DNA of 64,000 nt from Kutzneria viridogrisea (GTDB lineage: Bacteria > Actinomycetota > Actinomycetes > Mycobacteriales > Pseudonocardiaceae). Shown in pieces: positions 11,714-25,096 of this stretch. Position 1 is the stretch's first letter. Each line of letters begins with the position of its first letter. The position numbers and the translations under genes were made by a program. The stretch covers positions 186,001 through 250,000 of the forward strand of contig JACJID010000009.1 in assembly GCA_014138725.1 (NCBI GenBank). The letters run 5' to 3'. Under the pieces are notes generated by a model, which saw only the letters and a program-made list of their open reading frames with translations, made no database searches and was not told where the DNA came from.

Positions 11714-12921
11714 CCTCGCTTCCAGTGGGGCAGAGCGACGTCCTGGACGCGGTCTACAGCACCGGCACCGAGGTGCAGGGCGTGGTCGCGGAGATGGACC
11801 AGTACTCCCAGGAGGCCGCCGACCCGGGCTGGGACCCGATCAGCACCCTGCTGAACAAGGGCCTCGGGTTCGTCATCGACCACATCGCGCCGGTCAAGGA
11901 GGCGCTGGAGCTGGTCACCGGCAGCCCGGACGCGCTCAACGCGGCCGCCGGGACCTACGCGCAGCTGAGCTCCGACATCGACGCGCTGGGCCAGCAGCTG
12001 CACGACGAGCTGAAGACCGGGTTCGGCAAGTGGCAGGGCGAGGCCTCCGAGGCCGCGCACCAGGAGATGGCCCACTTCCTGGACGGCATCCACGGCACCG
12101 CCACCCTGGCCGGCTACATGGTGCAGGTGCTCAGGGCCAGCGCCTCGATGATGCAGGCGGCCAAGGACATCATCATCGGCATCATCGCCGACTTCGCCGA
12201 GCAGATGCTGGTCACCTGGGCGATCGGGGCCGCGGGCACGATCCTCACCTTCGGCCTGTCCGACGCCGCGGCGATGGGCGCCACCGTGGCCGAGGCCGGG
12301 GTGGCGGTCGGCAGGGCCGGCTCGGCGGTGAGCAAGGTCGGCAAGATCATCGAGAAGGTCGGCTCGGTCCTCAAGAAGATCGTCGAGCTGATCCGCAAGA
12401 TCGCTGGGCTGCTGAAGAAGTTCGGCGCGGGCATCCAGAAGGTCGGCGGCAAGCTGGGTGAGACCGCGGCCAAGGTCGTGGACAAGGCTGGGCCGCTGGG
12501 CAAGCTCGCGGGCAAGGGCCTGGGCAAGGCCGGCGAGAAGGTCACCGAGATCGGCGGCAACGTCGGCAAGGTGGGATCCCGGATGAACGAGGCGGGCACC
12601 ACGCTGGGGCGCATGGGTGACGACCTGATCGCCCACGACGGGACGAAGTTCGCCGAGCACGCCAAGGAGTTCGGCGACCAGGCGGGCCGTGTGGTGGACA
12701 CGGCCAAGAACGTGCACCGGCCGGGGGCCAGGCCCGCCGAGCAGGACGAGGGCTTCGACTGGAAGGGCGAGGTCAAGGACGGGGCCAAGGAGATCTACGA
12801 CAAGGCCAAGGAGACGGTGGACTCGCTACCGGTTCCGGAGCAGTCCGCCGAGGAGATCAACGAGGAGCTGACCGTCTCGCCGGGCAGCTACGAGCACGGC
12901 CGCAACCGGCCCGTGTACTGA
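11710..12921 (+). CDS. Large WXG-motif protein with cationic amphipathic segment
   Basis: 403 residues starting ATGA over the previous stop. A helical N-terminal domain carries W-Q-G in GKWQGEASEAAHQEM (about residues 109-123), matching the WXG turn of T7SS substrates. Residues about 155-185 are hydrophobic (IIIGIIADFAEQMLVTWAIG). Residues 205-300 are a run of short K/G/V-rich amphipathic helices of the KVGKIIEKVGSVLKK type. The tail is acidic and disordered, ending RNRPVY. I do not recognise an enzymatic domain. A membrane-active secreted effector is one possibility, without direct support. Confidence 0.75.
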   Translation: MTSLPVGQSDVLDAVYSTGTEVQGVVAEMDQYSQEAADPGWDPISTLLNKGLGFVIDHIAPVKEALELVTGSPDALNAAAGTYAQLSSDIDALGQQLHDELKTGFGKWQGEASEAAHQEMAHFLDGIHGTATLAGYMVQVLRASASMMQAAKDIIIGIIADFAEQMLVTWAIGAAGTILTFGLSDAAAMGATVAEAGVAVGRAGSAVSKVGKIIEKVGSVLKKIVELIRKIAGLLKKFGAGIQKVGGKLGETAAKVVDKAGPLGKLAGKGLGKAGEKVTEIGGNVGKVGSRMNEAGTTLGRMGDDLIAHDGTKFAEHAKEFGDQAGRVVDTAKNVHRPGARPAEQDEGFDWKGEVKDGAKEIYDKAKETVDSLPVPEQSAEEINEELTVSPGSYEHGRNRPVY

Positions 12922-12928
12922 GGAACGA

Positions 12929-12964
12929 GGAAGCCCCCGGCCACCAAGGTGGCCGGGGGCTTCC
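12929..12964. terminator. Bidirectional terminator between WXG gene and rpoC
   Basis: A perfect 17-bp inverted repeat (GGAAGCCCCCGGCCACC and its complement) with a two-base centre separates the convergent genes. It starts 7 bases after the WXG gene stop and ends 18 bases before the rpoC stop, so it can serve both transcripts. Confidence 0.92.
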
Positions 12965-12982
12965 CGTTGAGCTGACTGACGA

Positions 12983-16882
<3,900 letters not shown>

Positions 16883-16974
16883 GTCGGTTCTTCTCCCCTT
16901 TGGTTGAGTGCTGCCTGGGGGTCGGGGCGCAGTCGGGGGCGTGGATCGGGGCCACGCCCCCGACTGCGGCGAGG

Positions 16975-19900
16975 TCAGTTCACGACGTCGTCAACAGAGG
17001 GCGACTCGTTGCGGGACAGGTTGATGCCGAGGTTGGCGGCGGCCCGCTCCAGGTCCTCGTCGTCGCCGTCGCGCATCTCGATCGCGGCGCCGTCACTGGA
17101 CAGCACCTCGACGTTGAGGCAGAGCGACTGCAGCTCCTTGAGCAGGACCTTGAACGACTCGGGCACACCGGGCTCCGGCACGTTCTGACCCTTGACGATC
17201 GCCTCGTACACCTTGACGCGCCCGAGCTTGTCGTCGGACTTGATCGTCAGCAGTTCCTGCAGGGTGTAGGCAGCGCCGTACGCCTGCATGGCCCAGCACT
17301 CCATCTCACCGAAGCGCTGGCCACCGAACTGGGCCTTACCGCCGAGCGGCTGCTGGGTGATCATCGAGTACGGACCGGTCGACCGGGCGTGGATCTTGTC
17401 GTCGACCAGGTGCAGCAGCTTCAGGATGTACATGTAGCCGACTGCGACCGGGAACGGGAACGGCTCGCCACTGCGGCCGTCCAGCAGCGTGGCCTTGCCG
17501 TTCTGGCCCACCATGCGCTCGCCGTCCCGGTTCGGGGTGGTCGAGCCCAGCAGGCCGATGATCTCGTCCTCGCGGGCACCGTCGAACACCGGCGTCGCGG
17601 TGTTCGTGTTCGGCTCCACCTCGTACAGGTCCTCGGGCAGCTTGGCGGCCCAGTCCGGTTCGCCCTCGATGCTCCAGCCCTGCTTGGCGATCCACCCGAG
17701 GTGGGTCTCCAGCACCTGGCCGATGTTCATACGACGGGGCACACCGTGGGTGTTCAGCACGATGTCGACCGGGGTGCCGTCCGGCATGAAGGGCATGTCC
17801 TCCACCGGCAGGATCTTGCCGATGACGCCCTTGTTGCCGTGGCGGCCCGCGAGCTTGTCTCCGTCCTGGATGCGACGCTTCTGGGCCACGTACACGCGGA
17901 CCAGCTCGTTCACACCCGGGGGCAGCTCGTCGTCGTCCTCGCGGCTGAACACGCGGATGCCGATGACCTTGCCGGTCTCACCGTGCGGCACCTTCAGCGA
18001 GGTGTCGCGCACCTCGCGGGCCTTCTCACCGAAGATCGCGCGCAGCAGGCGCTCCTCGGGGGTCAGCTCGGTCTCGCCCTTGGGCGTGACCTTGCCGACC
18101 AGGATGTCGCCGTCGCGGACCTCGGCACCGATCCGGATGATGCCGCGCTCGTCGAGGTCGGCGAGCACCTCCTCGGAGACGTTCGGGATGTCCCTGGTGA
18201 TCTCCTCGGCACCCAGCTTGGTGTCGCGGGCGTCGATCTCGTGCTCCTCGATGTGGATCGAGGTGAGCACGTCGTCCTGCACCAGGCGCTGGCTCAGGAT
18301 GATCGCGTCCTCGTAGTTGTGGCCCTCCCACGGCATGATCGCGACGAGCAGGTTCTTGCCCAGCGCCATCTCGCCGTTCTGGGTGCACGGACCATCCGCG
18401 ATGACCTGGCCGACCTCGACCCGGTCGCCCTCGTTGATGATCGGCTTCTGGTTGATGCAGGTGCCCTGGTTGGAGCGGCGGAACTTGTGCATCGCGTAGG
18501 TCTGGCGGCTGCCGTCGTCGGCCATGACCGTGATGAAGTCGGCCGACAGCTCCTCGACCACGCCCGACTTGCGGGCCACGACCACGTCGCCGGCGTCGAC
18601 CGCGGCGCGCAGCTCCATGCCGGTGCCCACCAGCGGGGACTCGCTGCGCAGCAGCGGCACCGCCTGGCGCTGCATGTTGGCGCCCATCAGCGCGCGGTTG
18701 GCGTCGTCGTGCTCCAGGAAGGGCACCATGGCGGTCGCCACGGACACCATCTGGCGCGGCGAGACGTCCATGTAGTCCACGTCGGCGGTGTCGGCGAGGT
18801 CGGTCTCACCGCCCTTACGGCGAACCATGACGCGGTCCTCGAGGAAGTTGCCGTCCTCGTCGATCGGCGTGTTGGCCTGCGCCTTGACGAAGCGGTCCTC
18901 CTCGTCCGCGGTCAGGTAGTCGATCTGGTCGGTGACCCGGCCGTCGACGACCTTGCGGTACGGGGACTCGATGAAGCCGAACGGGTTGACCCGCGCGAAG
19001 GAGGACAGCGAGCCGATCAGACCGATGTTCGGGCCTTCCGGCGTCTCGATCGGACACATGCGGCCGTAGTGCGAGGGGTGCACGTCGCGGACGTCCATGC
19101 TGGCGCGCTCACGGGAGATACCACCCGGGCCCAGCGCGGACAGGCGGCGCTTGTGGGTCAGACCGGCCAGCGGGTTGGTCTGGTCCATGAACTGCGAGAG
19201 CTGGGAGGTCCCGAAGAACTCCTTGATCGCAGCGACCACCGGGCGGATGTTGATCAGGGTCTGCGGCGTGATCGCCTCGACGTCCTGGGTGGTCATCCGC
19301 TCGCGGACCACGCGCTCCATGCGGGACAGGCCGACCCGGATCTGGTTCTGGATCAGCTCGCCGACCGTGCGCAGGCGCCGGTTGCCGAAGTGGTCGATGT
19401 CGTCGACCTCGACCGGGATCTCGTCATCGCCAGCGGGCATCGTGGTCTCGCCGGCGTGCAGGCGGACCAGGTACTCGATGGTGGTGACGATGTCGTCCTC
19501 GGTCAGCACACCGGTGGACACCGGGATGTTGCTGCCCAGCTTCTTGTTGACCTTGTAGCGGCCAACCTTGGCCAGGTCGTAGCGCTTCTCCTTGAAGAAC
19601 AGGTTCTCCAGCAGGGCCTGCGCGCTCTCCTTGGTCGGCGGCTCGCCCGGGCGCAGCTTGCGGTAGATGTCCAGCAGCGCCTCGTCGGTGCCGGCCGTGT
19701 GGTCCTTCTCCAGCGTGGCCAGCAGCGTCTCGCTGAAGGAGAACCGCTCCCTGATCTGCTCGGTGCTCCAACCGAGCGCCTTGAGCAGCACGGTGACCGG
19801 CTGACGGCGCTTGCGGTCGATGCGCACGCCGACGGTGTCGCGCTTGTCGACGTCGAACTCCAGCCAGGCGCCCCGGCTCGGAATGATCTTGACGTTGAAG

Positions 19901-20457
19901 ACGTCCTTGTCGGTCGTCTTGTCGATCGCGGTGTCGAAGTAGACACCCGGGGACCGCACGAGCTGGGAGACCACGACCCGCTCGGTGCCGTTGATGATGA
20001 ACGTGCCCTTGTCCGTCATCATCGGGAAGTCACCCATGAACACCGTCTGGCTCTTGATCTCGCCAGTGGTGTGGTTGGTGAATTCCGCGGTGACGAACAG
20101 CGGGGCCGCGTACGTCATGTCCTTGTCCTTGCAGTCCTCGACGGAGGCCTTGACCTCGTCGAAGCGCGGGTCGGAGAAGGACAGTGACATCGATCCCGAG
20201 AAGTCCTCGATCGGGGAGATCTCGTTGAGGACCTCTTCGAGGCCACCAGTGGGGGCTTCCTCACCAGCGTCGATGCGGCGCTGGAACCACGCCTCGTTGC
20301 CGGTGAGCCACTCGAACGAGTGGGTCTGCAGTTCGAGCAGGTTGGGCGCCCCGAGCGGCTCACGGATCTTCGCGAACGAGACCCGCCTGGGCGCTCCGGG
20401 GATCCCCGAGGTGGAGTTGGTCGCAGCAGTGGCCTTGGTCGCGCGGGAGACTGCCAA
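16975..20457 (-). CDS. rpoB: DNA-directed RNA polymerase subunit beta
   Basis: 1160 residues. The start is TTG after GGAAGG; the N-terminus (MAVSRATK..., then [16 protein letters not shown]) aligns with mycobacterial RpoB, for which a TTG start is also known. The rifampicin region near residues 420-450 ([15 protein letters not shown], then [13 protein letters not shown]) is wild type at the usual resistance positions, so a sensitive enzyme is expected. All core blocks up to ...[11 protein letters not shown] are present. Confidence 0.99.
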   Translation of the reverse strand: MAVSRATKATAATNSTSGIPGAPRRVSFAKIREPLGAPNLLELQTHSFEWLTGNEAWFQRRIDAGEEAPTGGLEEVLNEISPIEDFSGSMSLSFSDPRFDEVKASVEDCKDKDMTYAAPLFVTAEFTNHTTGEIKSQTVFMGDFPMMTDKGTFIINGTERVVVSQLVRSPGVYFDTAIDKTTDKDVFNVKIIPSRGAWLEFDVDKRDTVGVRIDRKRRQPVTVLLKALGWSTEQIRERFSFSETLLATLEKDHTAGTDEALLDIYRKLRPGEPPTKESAQALLENLFFKEKRYDLAKVGRYKVNKKLGSNIPVSTGVLTEDDIVTTIEYLVRLHAGETTMPAGDDEIPVEVDDIDHFGNRRLRTVGELIQNQIRVGLSRMERVVRERMTTQDVEAITPQTLINIRPVVAAIKEFFGTSQLSQFMDQTNPLAGLTHKRRLSALGPGGISRERASMDVRDVHPSHYGRMCPIETPEGPNIGLIGSLSSFARVNPFGFIESPYRKVVDGRVTDQIDYLTADEEDRFVKAQANTPIDEDGNFLEDRVMVRRKGGETDLADTADVDYMDVSPRQMVSVATAMVPFLEHDDANRALMGANMQRQAVPLLRSESPLVGTGMELRAAVDAGDVVVARKSGVVEELSADFITVMADDGSRQTYAMHKFRRSNQGTCINQKPIINEGDRVEVGQVIADGPCTQNGEMALGKNLLVAIMPWEGHNYEDAIILSQRLVQDDVLTSIHIEEHEIDARDTKLGAEEITRDIPNVSEEVLADLDERGIIRIGAEVRDGDILVGKVTPKGETELTPEERLLRAIFGEKAREVRDTSLKVPHGETGKVIGIRVFSREDDDELPPGVNELVRVYVAQKRRIQDGDKLAGRHGNKGVIGKILPVEDMPFMPDGTPVDIVLNTHGVPRRMNIGQVLETHLGWIAKQGWSIEGEPDWAAKLPEDLYEVEPNTNTATPVFDGAREDEIIGLLGSTTPNRDGERMVGQNGKATLLDGRSGEPFPFPVAVGYMYILKLLHLVDDKIHARSTGPYSMITQQPLGGKAQFGGQRFGEMECWAMQAYGAAYTLQELLTIKSDDKLGRVKVYEAIVKGQNVPEPGVPESFKVLLKELQSLCLNVEVLSSDGAAIEMRDGDDEDLERAAANLGINLSRNESPSVDDVVN

Positions 20458-20593
20458 GATGCGTCCTTCCAGGGACTAATGAACTGGCGGCAGCCGAGCT
20501 AGCAGGGACTAACACGACTGTCTGGGGTGCGGTGGTGCCCGAAATCCCAGCTCTCGGCGAAGGGCGTGCGGACATAGGGCAGCGCAAAGGGGC

Positions 20594-20622
20594 AGTCTAG
20601 CCACGAAGACGGCGACTGTCGA
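20594..20622 (-). promoter_or_regulatory. rpoBC promoter
   Basis: The minus strand reads TCGACA, a 17-base spacer, then TAGACT. The transcription start would be near 20587, giving a leader of about 130 bases before the TTG start. The 298-base gap 20458-20755 holds no gene; it also contains AGGGACTAA twice (near 20472 and 20505), whose meaning I do not know. Confidence 0.6.
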
Positions 20623-20755
20623 GGGGCCCCTGGAAGGACCACATCAGTGCTCACCGACAGAGTGACCCTGCGCAAGCCCACAGTCAAGATGCCACGCACC
20701 GATCACTCCAGTGGCGGACAGCAGGTCCAGCCGCCTCGACCCCCTTGACCAGTGA

Positions 20756-21370
20756 TTATGGCCAACCGGTCAGACAGCGGGCCGCCGAGGAGGTGGGCAC
20801 GGCGGGGTGACCAGGTGACGCGAACAGCCCGTCGAGAGTGTGTCCAAGCTCACAGTCAGATGGGCTCGCGAAGATCGCGAAAGTGGGTATGCCCAGTCTC
20901 TCGAGCACCGCCAGCAGCGCCTCGTCGACCAGGGTCACCGCCCTGCCCGCCCCGGACGCTGGGCGCACGTGCAGTACCGCACCGTAATGGGCTGCCGCGC
21001 CGACCGTCGGCCCCTCCAGCCAGCCCCTGATGCGTGGGTCACAGCGCTCGCCCCGCAGCGACAGCCCCGCCTGGTACCAGGCCAGCGCCCCGATGGGCGA
21101 GCCGCCGACCACCAGCACGTCCCCTGCTGCCGCCGTGCGGCGCGCGTCACGCTCCTTCGTGCACGCGTCGAGCACGCTGTCCACCGCCGTCGACCAGTCC
21201 GCCCTGCGCAACCGGTCGAGCTCGGGCTCCGCTGGGCCCGCCCTGCCCACTCGCACCGGGTTGCGACCGTGGGCCCGCAGGCGCTGGGTCAGCTCGTGTG
21301 TCGTTGTGCTGTGGTCTGCTGGGCTGGCCGCGAGGACCACGACGGTCTTCGTGAGCGAGATGTCGGTCAT
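20756..21370 (-). CDS. Hypothetical Rossmann-like protein
   Basis: 204 residues from ATG at 21370; an in-frame extension further upstream looks like shadow sequence and was dropped. I do not recognise the family. Secondary structure reads as alternating strands and helices: TVVVLAAS, NPVRVGR, AGDVLVVGGSPIGALAWYQAG, GAVLHVRP, and PTFAIFASP. This suggests a Rossmannoid fold with a glycine-rich turn at GGSPIG. Upstream of the start there is no clear Shine-Dalgarno. It is divergent from the HTH gene at 21593 with 222 bases between them, so co-regulation is possible. Confidence 0.65.
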   Translation of the reverse strand: MTDISLTKTVVVLAASPADHSTTTHELTQRLRAHGRNPVRVGRAGPAEPELDRLRRADWSTAVDSVLDACTKERDARRTAAAGDVLVVGGSPIGALAWYQAGLSLRGERCDPRIRGWLEGPTVGAAAHYGAVLHVRPASGAGRAVTLVDEALLAVLERLGIPTFAIFASPSDCELGHTLDGLFASPGHPAVPTSSAARCLTGWP

Positions 21371-21523
21371 GGTGTCAGTCTGCGCTGGAATTCGGTGGAT
21401 CGACCCCGTGCCGAACACCAATCTTTTGCTGGACTGCGAATGTGCCTGCGAGCTGCGGAATCGGAGATCAAATAGCGAAGAAGTTCGGGAATTGGTCTCG
21501 GTTCTCCTGGGGGTGGGGCGGAA

Positions 21524-21546
21524 TTGTCGGTGTGCGGGGCTAGCTT
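21524..21546 (+). promoter_or_regulatory. RecA-NDp/PafBC-type DNA-damage promoter
   Basis: The sequence is TTGTCGGTG, eight bases, then TAGCTT. This matches the mycobacterial RecA-NDp consensus TTGTCRGTG-N8-TAnnnT, the promoter class activated by PafBC after DNA damage. It lies 47 bases upstream of the HTH-gene start at 21593. A second copy is at 47475-47497. Confidence 0.75.
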
Positions 21547-21592
21547 CGGGTGGAAAGGAGCTGTGCGGGGGTCGAGGAAACCGGGGGCTGTG

Positions 21593-22156
21593 ATGGCGAG
21601 CAAGGCCGAACGTGACGAGGTGCGTGGGTGGATGCTGGAGCTGGGGTGCTCGATCGAGCGGATCGCCGTGGAGATGGCCCAGCGGTTCGGGGCTCGGCCC
21701 CGGCTCGCCTGGCGCTATGCGCTGGGCTGGACCCAGGTACAGCTCGCGCACCGGTACAACCGGGCCAATCCCGGTGCTTCGGTCAGCAGTGAACGGGTCT
21801 GCGAGTGCGAGAACTGGCCGTCCTCGCGCAGCAGGCCCTCCGCGCAGTACCTGATGGGGCTCGCCCGGGCCTACGGCAACGGGTGCAGCCCCACGAAACT
21901 GGCCGATCTCGCCGACCTGCAGCGGATGCCCGAGCAGGACCGGCAGCTGCTGATGACCGGGCCGCTGCCGCCGGGGCCCCGGCGCGACCGGTTCCCGTTC
22001 GGTCAGCCCCTCGACGCGCCGAGCCCGGTGAACTCGCCCAGCGTGTCCACCACCGCGCGCAGCCAGCAGGCCCGGTCGTACCGGCGGCGCTGGTCCGCGG
22101 GCGCGTCCTCGGGCAGCGGGGCGGACAGCGCCTCGGGCACCCAGGTGGCCAGGTAG
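21593..22156 (+). CDS. HTH-type protein, predicted DNA-damage inducible
   Basis: 187 residues from ATG at 21593. Starts further upstream would lie in or before the promoter. Residues 8-85 look like an XRE-like helix-turn-helix found in many actinobacterial regulators: RYALGWTQVQLAHRYN, then GASVSSERVCECENW. Residues 95-125 (LADLADLQRMPEQDRQLLM) are helical. The last 50 residues are S-, A- and G-rich and are antisense to the next gene for 154 bases, so this tail may be unconserved. Its target genes are unknown. Confidence 0.7.
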   Translation: MASKAERDEVRGWMLELGCSIERIAVEMAQRFGARPRLAWRYALGWTQVQLAHRYNRANPGASVSSERVCECENWPSSRSRPSAQYLMGLARAYGNGCSPTKLADLADLQRMPEQDRQLLMTGPLPPGPRRDRFPFGQPLDAPSPVNSPSVSTTARSQQARSYRRRWSAGASSGSGADSASGTQVAR

Positions 22157-22554
22157 GCGATGCGCAGGCTGAGCAGCACCCTGGTCCAGGCCCGCAGGCG
22201 GTGCGGGTCGTCCGGCAGCCGGACCACCCCGCCCTCGGTAGGCAGGTTGCGCCAGGCATCGGCCACCGCGGAGCGCAGCCCGCCGATCAGCTCCGGCTCC
22301 CACCACAGGCGGACCTCGGTCGGCTCGCTCTCCGCCACGTGCAGCCGCAGCACCGCCTGCAGCGGCGGGTGGTCCGTCGGCTCGGTCGGCAGCGCGATGC
22401 CCAGCACCTCGCCCAGCGGGTAGTCGGTCGTGTACTGGCTCAGCCGCCAGTCCAGCAGCGCGTGGAACTCGGCCAACCTGCTGCGCAGCCACGCGACGCG
22501 CTCGGGCTCGAGAGTGCCGACCACGACGCCGTCATCCCGATGCCACTTGATCAC
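22003..22554 (-). CDS. DUF2017-like hypothetical protein
   Basis: 183 residues from GTG at 22554, chosen because AGGGGAGG lies eight bases upstream; a GTG at 22575 is the alternative. The opening (VIKWHRDDGVVVGTLEPERVAWLRSRL) and the later RAWTRVLLSLRIAYLATW helix recall DUF2017 proteins, but the assignment is tentative. The protein is soluble, mixed alpha/beta and acidic. It converges on the HTH gene and their coding regions overlap by 154 bases. Function is unknown. Confidence 0.65.
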   Translation of the reverse strand: MIKWHRDDGVVVGTLEPERVAWLRSRLAEFHALLDWRLSQYTTDYPLGEVLGIALPTEPTDHPPLQAVLRLHVAESEPTEVRLWWEPELIGGLRSAVADAWRNLPTEGGVVRLPDDPHRLRAWTRVLLSLRIAYLATWVPEALSAPLPEDAPADQRRRYDRACWLRAVVDTLGEFTGLGASRG

Positions 22555-22733
22555 GGACTCGACCTCCCCTGCCACCCGAACGGTTGATCAATATTTACCA
22601 GCTCACGCAGGGTGCGGGTGACCAAGGCGGCACTAGTCGTGACCGCGTCGCGCGTACTGGTGGCATTTGCGAACACCGAGGCGTCACCGGAGCCACACCG
22701 TGACGGCCGAATGCAGGAGCCCACCCGTGCGAG

Positions 22734-23546
22734 CTACCCGGTCCACCGGCCGACACCGGCCAGGATCTCGTCGTGGGCCACGTCCGGCCCGAGCTCCTCC
22801 GGGGCCTCCGGCCGCCACAGGGCCGTCGGCACAATGCCCGGCTCGACCAGTTCGAAATCCGCGAACAGTTCCGCGAACTGCGCCCTCGAACGCGGGTGGA
22901 TGGGATTGGCGCTGTGCCTCATCACCTCGACCATGGACGCCATCTCCGCCGGTTTGCTGTCCGCGGTGAAGTGCGACATCGCCAGGTAGCTGCCCGGCGC
23001 GAGCACCTCCCGGTACCGCCGGACGAAACCGGCCGCGTCCGCTTCGAGCGGCACGAAGTGGAACACGCCGACCATCAGCAGCCCGATCGGCCTGCTGAAG
23101 TCCAGCAGCTGCCTGGTCGGCTCCGCGTGCAGGATCGACTCCGGCTCGGTGAGGTCCGCCTTGATCACCGTGGCGTTCGGGTTGTCCTCCAGGATCAACT
23201 GGCTGTGCGCCACCGCCACCGGCTCGTTGTCCACGTAGACCACCCGCGCCGCCGGATCCACGTGCTGCGCGACCTCGTGCACGTTGCCCGCGGTCGGGAT
23301 GCCCGAGCCGATGTCCAGGAACTGGCGGACACCCGCCTCCAGCAGGAACAGCACCGCCCTGCGCAGGAACGCCCGGTTCAACCTGGCCACGTCGCGGGAA
23401 CCGGGCAGGGCCGCCATGAACCTCGCGGCCAGCGCACGATCGGCCTCGAAGTTGTAGCTGCCGTCGAGCAGGTAGTCGTAGAGCCTCGCCGCGCTGGGTG
23501 TGTCGACGTCCACGTCCTCGGGCACCCAGTTCAACGGATCGGTCAC
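22734..23546 (-). CDS. SAM-dependent methyltransferase, DUF574 type
   Basis: 270 residues from GTG at 23546, which has GAGG seven bases upstream; a GTG at 23558 would add four residues. It matches the DUF574 (Methyltransf_19) family: N-terminal SAARLYDYLLDGSYNFEADR, SAM-binding motif FLDIGSGIPTAGN (about residues 81-93), acidic motif II VVYVDNEPVAV, and FHFVP. This family is greatly expanded in Streptomyces and Pseudonocardiaceae, and substrates are unknown. It stands alone, followed downstream by the DUF2017-like gene. Confidence 0.9.
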   Translation of the reverse strand: MTDPLNWVPEDVDVDTPSAARLYDYLLDGSYNFEADRALAARFMAALPGSRDVARLNRAFLRRAVLFLLEAGVRQFLDIGSGIPTAGNVHEVAQHVDPAARVVYVDNEPVAVAHSQLILEDNPNATVIKADLTEPESILHAEPTRQLLDFSRPIGLLMVGVFHFVPLEADAAGFVRRYREVLAPGSYLAMSHFTADSKPAEMASMVEVMRHSANPIHPRSRAQFAELFADFELVEPGIVPTALWRPEAPEELGPDVAHDEILAGVGRWTG

Positions 23547-23603
23547 CGCGCACCTCACTGCGTCTGGAGCAGGACTCCGGCCACGATGATCACGATACTG
23601 CGG

Positions 23604-24482
23604 TCAGCGTGGCGTCAGATCACTGATCTTCCACTTACCGTCGAGGCGCTGGGCGTTCACCGTGTAAACCAACCCGATCGTGGTGGTCTGGTTGTTGTCC
23701 GCCCTGGTGGTGGTCTGGTTCAGGAACACGAGCAGGATGGCGTTGTCGCCCGCCAGCATGCGCACCGCGGACTTGGCCACCTGCCCGGTCACCACCGCCT
23801 TCTGCGCCGGCGCCTGCGCCTTGACCTGGGTGAACAGCTGGTTGAACTCGCCCTGGAACTTGCCGGTGGTCACCGCCTGACCGGCCTTCTGCGCCGCGTC
23901 CAGGTCGGTGTACTTGTACGAGGACACCGTCTCCATGGCCCGGCTGACCTGGGCCGTCACCTCACTGGTCGCCCCCGTGTCCACCAGCGCGTGGTTGGCC
24001 CCTGGACCGTCCTCGGTGAGCTGGCGGGTCTGCACCAGGAACCAGGTGCCCACGCCCACCAGCAGCAGGAAGACCACTGCCAGCACCACCGGCAGCACCA
24101 GGTTCGGCATGGCCTTCGCGGCGGGCTCGGCGGCCTGCTCCTCCTGCTGCTCGGCCGCTGCCGCCGCGGGCTCGTCCCCCGCCGGCTCGGATTCCGCCTC
24201 GCTCACGTCCAGGCTCGACGGCTCGACCAGGAAGTCCGCCGCGGGCGCCTGCTCGGGCTCGGTCGGTGCCTCGTCCTCGGCGACCGGCTCGGGCTCCGGC
24301 CGGGTGCTCGCCGGGACCTCGAAGCCCGGGTACCGGACCGTGGACGGCGGGCTGACCTGGGTGTCCTCTGGCGACTCAGCGCGCTGCTCCCCCGGCTCCG
24401 GCGCACCGGAGCGGTTGCGGGTACCGGCGACCCTGGGGCGGCGCGTCGCCGGCTGCGCGGGGTGACGGCGGGGAGGTGGCAC
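23604..24482 (-). CDS. Mce-associated membrane protein
   Basis: 292 residues, GTG start. A long cytoplasmic, P/E/A-rich disordered N-terminus (about residues 1-125) precedes one transmembrane segment (VLPVVLAVVFLLLVGVGTWFL, about 130-150). An extracytoplasmic domain of NTF2-like character follows, ending KWKISDLTPR. This is the layout of Mce-associated (Mas/Mam) proteins that stabilise Mce transporters. It is the last gene of the mce operon, 33 bases after its paralogue. Confidence 0.85.
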   Translation of the reverse strand: MPPPRRHPAQPATRRPRVAGTRNRSGAPEPGEQRAESPEDTQVSPPSTVRYPGFEVPASTRPEPEPVAEDEAPTEPEQAPAADFLVEPSSLDVSEAESEPAGDEPAAAAAEQQEEQAAEPAAKAMPNLVLPVVLAVVFLLLVGVGTWFLVQTRQLTEDGPGANHALVDTGATSEVTAQVSRAMETVSSYKYTDLDAAQKAGQAVTTGKFQGEFNQLFTQVKAQAPAQKAVVTGQVAKSAVRMLAGDNAILLVFLNQTTTRADNNQTTTIGLVYTVNAQRLDGKWKISDLTPR

Positions 24483-24515
24483 TGACGGTCCTTCCGTGGC
24501 GGGTGGCCTGGGTCG

Positions 24516-25061
24516 CTACTGGGTGGGGGCGCCCAGCGCGATGCGGGCGGCCTGGCTGAGCTTCCAACCGGAGTCGGTGCGGGTCAGCGCGCTCTGCATG
24601 GGCACCCGCGAGCTCACCGGCTGCCCCTGGCTGGGCGTGGTGACGAACTCCAGCATCGCCACCACCGTCGCCTGCCCCGCGCGGTTGTCCAGGTCGCTGA
24701 CCGCGGCGTCGAGCACCTTCACCGTCAGGCTGGCCTTGCCGTCCTGGATCTGCTTCTTCCAGCTGTCCTTGTTCTGCTTGAGCGTGTCCGCGAGCGCACC
24801 GGTCGCCTGGTCCACCATCTGGTTGAAGGACTTCTCCGGGTCCTTGTAGTCCAGCGAGTAGAAGTTGACCATCTCCTGCTGGCCGATGCGCAACACGTCG
24901 TCCCGTGCGCTGGCGAAGGTCAGGTTGTCGTCGTTGGTGGCCGAGAACCACTGCCAGCCGGTCACCGCGGCGAACACGAACGCCACCACGACCGCGACGG
25001 CCAGGCCCACCACGAGCGGGCTGCGCGATCGCCGCGTCGACTCGGTCTGCTGGTCTTCCAT
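24516..25061 (-). CDS. Mce-associated membrane protein
   Basis: 181 residues. A short basic N-terminus is followed by one transmembrane helix (LVVGLAVAVVVAFVFAAVTG, about residues 16-35) and an extracytoplasmic domain ending DSGWKLSQAARIALGAP. The pattern fits Mce-associated proteins and the gene is 35 bases downstream of mceF. It is a shorter paralogue of the next gene and lacks its disordered cytoplasmic tail. Confidence 0.88.
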   Translation of the reverse strand: MEDQQTESTRRSRSPLVVGLAVAVVVAFVFAAVTGWQWFSATNDDNLTFASARDDVLRIGQQEMVNFYSLDYKDPEKSFNQMVDQATGALADTLKQNKDSWKKQIQDGKASLTVKVLDAAVSDLDNRAGQATVVAMLEFVTTPSQGQPVSSRVPMQSALTRTDSGWKLSQAARIALGAPTQ

Positions 25062-25096
25062 GCCGCTCCAGAATGTCGCAATGGGTTCAGGTGTGC

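Noticed and set aside
21371..22492. Upstream extension of the 20756-21370 gene to 578 codons
   Set aside because: It runs through the divergent HTH gene and the RecA-NDp promoter, and is P/R/A-rich. The ATG at 21370 gives an ordered protein.
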